64,000 nucleotides of DNA from Thermoproteota archaeon (lineage in GTDB: Archaea > Thermoproteota > Thermoprotei_A > Sulfolobales > NBVN01): assembly GCA_030550455.1 (NCBI GenBank), contig JAUQPH010000003.1, positions 121,080 through 185,079 of the forward strand, read 5' to 3'. This document shows positions 57,438 through 64,000 of the stretch, piece by piece. Within the stretch, counting starts at the first letter, position 1; each line of letters opens with the position of its first letter. A program made the translations under genes and the position numbers. The notes under the pieces are model-generated. The model was given only the letters and a program-made list of their open reading frames with translations. It ran no database searches and had not been told where the DNA came from.

Positions 57438-58997
57438 TTGTCGGTTAGGATGGTCAATATACATAAGGTATACTCTGACGGAACAGTCGCTTTAAGAGGC
57501 GTAAGCGTGGAGATTAAGGAAAGAGAGGTTCTCGGGCTTCTTGGAGAAAACGGTGCCGGTAAGACTACTCTAATGAAGATACTATCAGGGTTCCTCAAGC
57601 CAACAGCCGGACACATATACTTAGGTGGTAAACACGTAAAGTTCGGTTCACCGAGGGATGCTTTAAGACAGGGTATAGCGATGGTTCACCAGGTGTTTAC
57701 TCTGGTACCCAACCTCACGGCACTAGAAAATATAGTACTCGGTTACGAAAGCACTAGAGGCTTTTTCTCGCTTCTGCGACCGATAGACTATAGCGCACTC
57801 GCAACTAAAGTTGAAGAGCTATGCTCTAAGCTTGGACTACATGTCCCATTAAATGTGCCAGTAGAAAAGCTCTCGCTAGGGCTAAGGCAGAGAGTAGAGA
57901 TCCTAAAGGCCCTGTATAAGGGGGCTAGAATCCTGATCCTTGATGAACCAACTACCTTTTTGACCCCAATAGAGGTCAGGGAACTACTAAGGTTTATAGA
58001 GGACTTTAGAGAGAGCGGTGGTTCTGTAGTATTCATAACACACAAGATAAAGGAAGCGCTTAAGGTAGCTGACAGAATTGTCGTACTTAGGAGAGGCGTT
58101 GTAACTGGTGAGATTCAGTCTTCAGAGGCTACACCGGAGCTTCTAGCAGAGCTTATGGTCGGTAAAGAGGTAAGTTTTGACGTGATCTTCAGAAGAGCTC
58201 CTGAGATTAAGAGTGTAGAGCCTGTGCTGAGAGTCGAAGATCTCTGGGTGTATGGAGACCTAGGTGTACCTGCGGTTAAGGGGGTCTCGTTCGAGGTTTA
58301 CCCCGGTGAAATATTTGGGATAGCGGGAGTGGAGGGAAACGGGCAAGACGAGCTAGTTGAGGCAGTAACAGGACTTAGGAAAGTTTACTCTGGGAGGATA
58401 ACTATTAATGGCATAAATATCGACAGGAGTAACCCACTGTTAGTATATAGAGCCGGTGCGTCCCATATTCCCGGTGATAGAGAGAGATTTGGTATAGTGC
58501 TAGAGTTCTCTATATCCGAGAACTCCCTAATAGGAAGGCAGTGGGAGCAGCTGTTCTCTGGGTCGTTGGGTATCCGCTGGAGGAGAGTTAGACAATACGC
58601 GGAGGAGATAGTCAGGAAGTTCAACGTAGTAGTACCAAGTATCTCGGCTCCGGCTAGAGCTCTAAGTGGTGGCAATAGACAGAGACTCCTAGTTGGCCGA
58701 GAGTTGACGCGAAACTCTAAGCTCATAGTAGCAGTTCACCCGACTAAGGGCCTAGACATCTCGTCAACTGCTTATGTTAGAGAACTACTAGCTAAAGCTA
58801 GAGAGGAGGGGAGAGCGGTTTTACTTGTTTCAGCAGACTTAGAGGAAATACTCCAGTTGAGTGATAGAATAGCTGTTATGTACGAGGGAAAGTTTTTAGC
58901 TGTGGGAAAAGCTGAGGACATGACGCCAGAAGAAATTGGGATGCTTATGGGAGGCATCATTCCTGAGAGATTAAGGTCCAATCGCGCTATACGCTAG
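57438..58997 (+). CDS. ABC ATPase with two ABC domains (nucleoside/sugar type); ATG at 57450 possible
   Basis: GENGAGKTTLMKILSGFLKP, LSLGLRQRVEILKALY, second domain GVEGNGQDELVEAVTG, LSGGNRQRLLVGREL. Confidence 0.9.
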   Translation: MSVRMVNIHKVYSDGTVALRGVSVEIKEREVLGLLGENGAGKTTLMKILSGFLKPTAGHIYLGGKHVKFGSPRDALRQGIAMVHQVFTLVPNLTALENIVLGYESTRGFFSLLRPIDYSALATKVEELCSKLGLHVPLNVPVEKLSLGLRQRVEILKALYKGARILILDEPTTFLTPIEVRELLRFIEDFRESGGSVVFITHKIKEALKVADRIVVLRRGVVTGEIQSSEATPELLAELMVGKEVSFDVIFRRAPEIKSVEPVLRVEDLWVYGDLGVPAVKGVSFEVYPGEIFGIAGVEGNGQDELVEAVTGLRKVYSGRITINGINIDRSNPLLVYRAGASHIPGDRERFGIVLEFSISENSLIGRQWEQLFSGSLGIRWRRVRQYAEEIVRKFNVVVPSISAPARALSGGNRQRLLVGRELTRNSKLIVAVHPTKGLDISSTAYVRELLAKAREEGRAVLLVSADLEEILQLSDRIAVMYEGKFLAVGKAEDMTPEEIGMLMGGIIPERLRSNRAIR

Positions 58998-59082
58998 TGA
59001 AATGAGAGTAGCGTTTTGGTGCGCTAGGTTTTTAAGGGTTCTGTAGGGTTTGCGTATTTGTAACGGTGTCTAAGGTGAGTGT

Positions 59083-59190
59083 GGGTGGTGATGCTTTGAG
59101 CCACCCAGGGATCGAGCTAGATGCGAGCTCCGTGCCGCTGGGCTCAGGCGGTGCCCACGAATTCCGCGTGGAGTGACTGGTAGCCACACT
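59083..59190. ncRNA. Hairpin-rich region upstream of copy C
   Basis: GGGTGG/CCACCC (59083/59101), GAGCT/AGCTC (59114/59126), CCACG/CGTGG (59155/59167), AGTG/CACT (59172/59187). Confidence 0.45.
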
Positions 59191-59263
59191 GAAATTGAGT
59201 AGGAAGCACGACCAACCCTAGGAAAACCTACAGAAACCTAGGACTGGAAACGGTCTAGCAGGA

Positions 59264-59381
59264 TGTAGGATGCTAAGGGCGCCATGAGCACCCTAGAGCC
59301 CGAGGAGAATTCGGCGTGATGCGGAAAAGAGATTGGACGATAATATCGACTAATACGAACCTATACCAGAGCTAAACTCCT
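59264..59381 (+). repeat. Dispersed intergenic element, copy C
   Basis: GATGCTAAGGGC...GAGCCCGAGGAGA...GATGCGGAAAAGAGATTGGACGATAATATCGACTAATACGAACCTATACCAGAGCTAAACTCCT. Confidence 0.7.
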
Positions 59382-59524
59382 CAATAGTGAAGTGGGAGTT
59401 ATGTGTTGTGTGGATGCGATGACTATAAATACTCGCTCCTGCTGGGAGCAGTCGGTTCTTATGTTCGATGCGAAGCTAGCTATGTTCGAGCTTATTAATG
59501 CTATAGTCCTTCACTAAGTGGAGT

Positions 59525-61021
59525 GTGGGAGAGAGATTGGGGGAAGCTGCCGATGTTAGACTGTTGTGGAGCAATCTTTACAAAGTAAGGACTATCTTTG
59601 CTTCGTATTATGACGTAAGCGAAAATTATAGGTCTTACAGGCTTCTCTCTATTCTTGCTAAGTATGCGTCAGACATATATGAACTCATGCTTGATTCGCA
59701 AGAAAGGAACTCCGGTTTAGCCTTAAGGATCGAATACAACAAGAAGCTAAGTCCTGGAGTCTTAGCGCACGCAAATCTCTTAATGGCGATGAATATAGTG
59801 GCTGAGCTCGTAGACAGTGTTAGCCAGACTGGTGAGTTTGCTGCGGTTCTAGTAGCAACATATAAATCGTTTAACCCAGAGAGCTTAGTATCATGCTCAC
59901 TCACGTTCAGTCGAAATATGCCGATGAATGTAAACGCCAAGCCTATGGCAATAGTGGTAACCGGTGGTTACGTACATAACACCCGAAAAGCTATTGGAAC
60001 TTTAAAAACGTTCGTCAAGGAAGCTCAGAGGTCGCTCGAGGAGTTAGTCAACGCGTATAGAAGGGACTATATCGATGTAGTTAAAAGCCTAGGGTTTCTT
60101 GGATATAAACCCATAGCGCTCATAGCCATCCAAAATAAGGCTGTAAGTGTTGAAGAGATTAGGGCCGTTGTTAGTGATGGTAACGAGTATCGTGAGGTTA
60201 AAATCCCGGTTAGGAGTCCTGAATGGTCTCTAGAGGACTTACCACCAAGGATTATAGATGAGCTAAAGCTAGTTGTAGTCAATCCGTTTAAGAGTGGTCT
60301 TCCGTTTGCTGCTAAGGGAGCGTTCATCACGGGTCCTCCAGGTGTCGGGAAGTCTGTGATGGCAGAAGCCTTAGCTAATGCTCTAGGTCTAAGAGTCGTT
60401 GAGCTTAAGCCGTTTACTTATAGGTCTATGTGGTATGGCGCTACTGAAAAGATGTTGAACGCTATACTAAACCAGGTTTACAAAAGAAGGAAGGAGGTGG
60501 CCATAGTAATAGATGACGCAGAGTTTCTTTCGTCTAGGAAGTACACTATACATGAAGCTCACTTAAGTGAGTTATCAACTATACTCTACCATTTACAGAA
60601 AGTGGATAGACCCTTCACTATACTCACGGGCAACAACCCGGACCTCTTAGACCCTGCTCTACTCAGACCCGGTAGAGTAGATGTGACCATAGTTGTTGGT
60701 TACCCAGATAGAGACATGAGAAGAAAGGCAGCACTAAGGAACATAAGCAAGTACAAGATCAAGCTAGCGAGTGATAAAGTAGTTGACTACTTAGTGAGTA
60801 ATACTAGCTGGTACTCACTAGCAGAACTCGACGCTCTGATAAGGTTAGCAGCAAGTAAAGGGTCAGGTCTCGTAGGACTAGAAGAGGTGGACTGGGCTAG
60901 AAAGAGAATAGTGGTTTCACCTTCAGAGAGGCGGAGCATACAGGACTACTTGAAGTGGTGGTCGACTAAGGTTCAGGGAATTACTATTACGTACATTCCT
61001 TCGGAGTCTGAGATTAGTTAA
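59525..61021 (+). CDS. AAA-family ATPase with uncharacterised N-terminal domain
   Basis: GPPGVGKSVMAEALANALG Walker A, VAIVIDDAEF Walker B-like, TGNNPDLLDPALLRPGRVD sensor/Arg region. Confidence 0.85.
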   Translation: MGERLGEAADVRLLWSNLYKVRTIFASYYDVSENYRSYRLLSILAKYASDIYELMLDSQERNSGLALRIEYNKKLSPGVLAHANLLMAMNIVAELVDSVSQTGEFAAVLVATYKSFNPESLVSCSLTFSRNMPMNVNAKPMAIVVTGGYVHNTRKAIGTLKTFVKEAQRSLEELVNAYRRDYIDVVKSLGFLGYKPIALIAIQNKAVSVEEIRAVVSDGNEYREVKIPVRSPEWSLEDLPPRIIDELKLVVVNPFKSGLPFAAKGAFITGPPGVGKSVMAEALANALGLRVVELKPFTYRSMWYGATEKMLNAILNQVYKRRKEVAIVIDDAEFLSSRKYTIHEAHLSELSTILYHLQKVDRPFTILTGNNPDLLDPALLRPGRVDVTIVVGYPDRDMRRKAALRNISKYKIKLASDKVVDYLVSNTSWYSLAELDALIRLAASKGSGLVGLEEVDWARKRIVVSPSERRSIQDYLKWWSTKVQGITITYIPSESEIS

Positions 61022-61033
61022 GGTGCGGATTCG

Positions 61034-61666
61034 TTGGTTGACCTCGCATTCGACTTTTCAACTAGGTTATCTGAGATTGCGACTATTGCCGTTTCTATAT
61101 TCGCCATCATGGATCCTCCAGCAGCTATTCCTACTCTTATCTCCTACATAGGAGGGAGTCTCAACACGGAGGATTCTAACTTAGAGGATATTGTTGTTAG
61201 AATCGTCAATAAAGCCGCTGTGGCAATTCTACTGCTTTTAGCTCTATTCTCTCTGGTCGGGGAGTATATTCTGAGAATATTTAACATCAGTCTAGAGTCC
61301 CTGAGAATAGCTGGAGGATTGCTACTAACAGTCATAGCTATAGACATGCTTTTAGCAAAAGAGAAAGTTGAGGAAGTGAGGAGAGGGGATTTCGCTGTAG
61401 TACCTATAGCGACACCCTTAATAGTAGGTCCCGGGACTATGAGTACGTTAATAGTTTACTCTAGAGTTTACGGTCCAGTACCCACCCTTCTTGGAGCCGT
61501 CATAGCATTCGCTCTAACCTATCTAGTGTTAAGGTATTCGTATAGAGCGTTTAAATACCTCGGTAAATCAGTACTCCAAGGTTTAGGAAAGTTCATGTCT
61601 ATAATCATAGCCTCGATAGCTATTGAACTAATCCTAAGCGGTTTAAGAGGCTTAGGCTTTATCTAA
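61034..61666 (+). CDS. MarC-family integral membrane protein
   Basis: FAIMDPPAAIPTLISYIGG; ATPLIVGPGTMSTLIVYSR. Confidence 0.9.
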   Translation: MVDLAFDFSTRLSEIATIAVSIFAIMDPPAAIPTLISYIGGSLNTEDSNLEDIVVRIVNKAAVAILLLLALFSLVGEYILRIFNISLESLRIAGGLLLTVIAIDMLLAKEKVEEVRRGDFAVVPIATPLIVGPGTMSTLIVYSRVYGPVPTLLGAVIAFALTYLVLRYSYRAFKYLGKSVLQGLGKFMSIIIASIAIELILSGLRGLGFI

Positions 61667-61966
61667 GTTGCTCTAAGAATGAGGTAGTGAAACGTCACTA
61701 AGATCCCGTACAGAGTTTTATAGCTGCTTTACTATGTAATAAAATTGTAAGATTATTGGAGTCCCGAGGTATCTTTGAGTTAGTTATGAGTGTACCCTCC
61801 CCCACACTGCGCTAACGGTCGACACTAGCGCTACTTGGAGAATTAACGGAGGAGCGCGTGGGGGTGTTCTTTTTGTTCTAGTTGTTTATGTGCTTTGTTT
61901 CGCTCAAGGCTTGTAAGCATTTACGTAGATGGTAATATTGAAGTAGGGATGAGCTCGGTGAACATG

Positions 61967-62047
61967 GCGAGGGAGACACCCCGTGCACCCTGCTTCACCG
62001 CAGGGAGCTGGGTGAACCACGGGCAACCGCTGGAGACACACTCCCGC
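61967..62047. ncRNA. GC-rich structured ncRNA candidate
   Basis: Closing stem GC(GA)GGGAG/CTCCCGC (61967-61975/62041-62047), inner stems CCCGTG/CACGGG (61980/62018) and CCCTGC/GCAGGG (61988/62000). Confidence 0.5.
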
Positions 62048-62376
62048 AGGTGGGGCGGGGGAGGGAGAGCCGTTGAGAGGTAGATGGCTGGGAGGCTGAA
62101 TGCGAAAGAAAATGAGAGCCTGTGAGCAGCTATCCACCGAGAGATCGCTCATAACCCCCGTGCGAGTTATTAGTAGCTGCGGTGTGTCGCTAGCAGTGGC
62201 TTGACCACACAAGAAAATCCGAAGAAACTTCGAGGTGGAAGTGGTTGGGTCTAGACGCCTTGGTCCCTGAGTTAAGAGGAGATCGGTAGACTGATGTGAA
62301 GTTAAGCCTTTTAACAGAAACTGTCGTAAGGTAGGTAGAAATATGGACGTAACTTATTATTATAGTGGTGTATTAG

Positions 62377-63990
62377 GTGGCTTCAGGCTTTATTAGGTAT
62401 AGAATGAAGGTTTGCTATACGAGAGAAATGAAGGAGATTGACCATAGAGCCACAAGCGTTTATGGAATTAGCGACGCGCTTCTCATGGAGGACGCCGGTT
62501 CTTCTCTATACTCCCTAATCGTTAGGGAGTTTGGGTGCTCTGGGTTACGTGTCGGTGTTGTTGCCGGTGTAGGTAATAATGGTGGTGACGCACTAGTAGC
62601 AGCTAGAAGGCTCTACTCTTGTGGTGCCGAGGTTGAAGTGTTTATAGTCGGTGACCCCGGTAAGTACCCCGAACCAGCAAGACGTAATTACGAAACTGTT
62701 CTTAAGATAGGGTTACCCTTATTTTATATTAGAGAGCCGAGTGAGCTCCATGAACTTGAAGTTAGAATACCAAAGTTCGACGTTTTAATCGTAGGTCTCG
62801 TTGGGATTGGTCTGAAAGGCGAGGTTAGAGGAGTCTATAGAGACGTTATAGAGGTCCTTAACAGAAGCGGCAAGAAAATCGTGAGTGTGGACATACCCTC
62901 CGGCATTGATGGCGATAACGGTAAGGTGTGTGGTGTAGCAGTTAGGTCTAGCTATACTGTCACATTTGGGCTACCGAAAATAGGTAACATCTTGTACCCA
63001 GGCTATCATTACTGCGGGAAGCTCTACGTATCGACTCTATCGTATCCTCCCGACCTCTTGTTTTCAGAAGAGATAAAAGTTGAGCTCAACACTCCTATCC
63101 CACTACCGGAGAGAATCAAGTGGGGTCATAAGGGCACCTTCGGTAAGCTCTTAGCAATAGGTGGTGCTAGATACTACTATGGAGCTCCCTACTACGTATC
63201 ATACTCCTTCCTCAAAGCAGGAGGAGGTTACTCTAGGCTTGCCGCACCTAAGTCCGTAATACCCTACATAGCGGCTAGATGTAGTGAAGTCGTTTACATA
63301 CCACTCGAGGAAACGGATGAGGGAAGTATCTCGCTTAAAAACGCGGAGCACGTTCTCAGCCTGATCGAGAAGTTCGATATAGACGTAGTTGCTATCGGCT
63401 CCGGAGCATCCTTGAACCCCGAGACGCAGGAATTCATAAGAGAAGTAGTGAGAAGTGTGAATAAGCCTGTTATTATAGATGGTGATGGAATAACGGCTGT
63501 TTCTAGTAAGTTAGAAGTAGTGAAGTCTAGGAAAGCACCGACTGTTATAACTCCGCACTTGGCAGAGTTTGTACGCTTATCCGGTATGGGTATGACTGAA
63601 GTCAGTGAGGACCCAGTTGGAGCACTAAGAAAGGTTTCAGCAGAGCTGGACTCCTATATCGTGCTTAAAGGTGCTCACAGCCTCATAGGCTACCCGAACG
63701 GGTACGTATTCATAAACATGACCGGAAACCCGGGTATGGCGAAAGCAGGTAGCGGTGACGTTCTAACCGGAACTATAGCAGCTATGTACGGCATAGGCAT
63801 CAGAGACCTTGGAGGTGCTACAAGGATGGGTGTCCTCGTTCACGGACTTGCTGGAGATATAGCTGCTGAGAAGTGGGGAGAGGATGGTGTCACACCAGAC
63901 AGCATTCTAAGCGAGCTCCCGGAGGCAGTACGAATCTTAAGAAAAAACCCAGAACTAATAGTTAAAAAGTACATGCCTGAAGTAATTTAG
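62377..63990 (+). CDS. nnrDE: Bifunctional NAD(P)H-hydrate epimerase/dehydratase
   Basis: MKEIDHRATSVYGISDALLMEDAG; VAGVGNNGGDALVAAR; GHKGTFGKLLAIGGARYYYGAPYY; GNPGMAKAGSGDVLTGTIAAM. Confidence 0.95.
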   Translation: MASGFIRYRMKVCYTREMKEIDHRATSVYGISDALLMEDAGSSLYSLIVREFGCSGLRVGVVAGVGNNGGDALVAARRLYSCGAEVEVFIVGDPGKYPEPARRNYETVLKIGLPLFYIREPSELHELEVRIPKFDVLIVGLVGIGLKGEVRGVYRDVIEVLNRSGKKIVSVDIPSGIDGDNGKVCGVAVRSSYTVTFGLPKIGNILYPGYHYCGKLYVSTLSYPPDLLFSEEIKVELNTPIPLPERIKWGHKGTFGKLLAIGGARYYYGAPYYVSYSFLKAGGGYSRLAAPKSVIPYIAARCSEVVYIPLEETDEGSISLKNAEHVLSLIEKFDIDVVAIGSGASLNPETQEFIREVVRSVNKPVIIDGDGITAVSSKLEVVKSRKAPTVITPHLAEFVRLSGMGMTEVSEDPVGALRKVSAELDSYIVLKGAHSLIGYPNGYVFINMTGNPGMAKAGSGDVLTGTIAAMYGIGIRDLGGATRMGVLVHGLAGDIAAEKWGEDGVTPDSILSELPEAVRILRKNPELIVKKYMPEVI

Positions 63991-64000
63991 TTAAGAGCCT

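Noticed and set aside
59264-59400. 3' end of a 23S rRNA fragment (CGACTAATACGAACC resembles the 23S 3' motif)
   Set aside because: Match limited to a few nt; the four-copy family alignment explains the sequence better.
61895-62212. ORFs 61895..62083 (+) and 61904..62212 (-)
   Set aside because: Low-complexity translations with no family resemblance, lying in the GC-rich stem-forming region; better explained as structured RNA.
1-64000. tRNA genes, CRISPR arrays, intact transposases or prophage
   Set aside because: No T-arm/anticodon cloverleaf, no regularly spaced repeats and no transposase or phage-type ORF were recognised.

Overview
The window is a dense archaeal chromosome segment. Many genes look leaderless, with TATA-like boxes about 25-30 nt upstream of the start. 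Gene content (L37Ae, L38e, Brix protein, deoxyhypusine synthase, Dph6, M42 and M20 peptidases, UPF0282/UPF0284/DUF973/DUF373 families) suggests a hyperthermophilic crenarchaeon, but there is no rRNA in the window to confirm this. I recognise about 60 plausible CDSs and no tRNA, rRNA, CRISPR array or intact transposase. Main modules: (i) a BtuFCD corrinoid importer (5.6-8.6 kb) and a tightly overlapping cobalamin salvage operon (20.1-25.6 kb); (ii) a BioY-ECF biotin importer divergent from an HTH-BirA regulator (25.7-29.2 kb); (iii) a BMP-type nucleoside ABC importer (53.8-59.0 kb); (iv) an ABC exporter (50.1-52.5 kb). The best hunt results are: a perfect 22-nt inverted copy of one DNA motif in the promoters of the B12 importer and the B12 salvage operon (candidate B12 regulon operator); a dispersed four-copy intergenic element with a conserved core and a compensatory-changing 3' hairpin (structured RNA family or IS200/605-like MITE/omega-RNA-like relic); a convergent site-2-protease / membrane-anchored winged-helix pair (candidate regulated intramembrane proteolysis system); a candidate BirA operator; and several hairpin-rich intergenic ncRNA candidates, including two C/D-box-like sRNAs. 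Similarities are by eye. No database search or folding was run.
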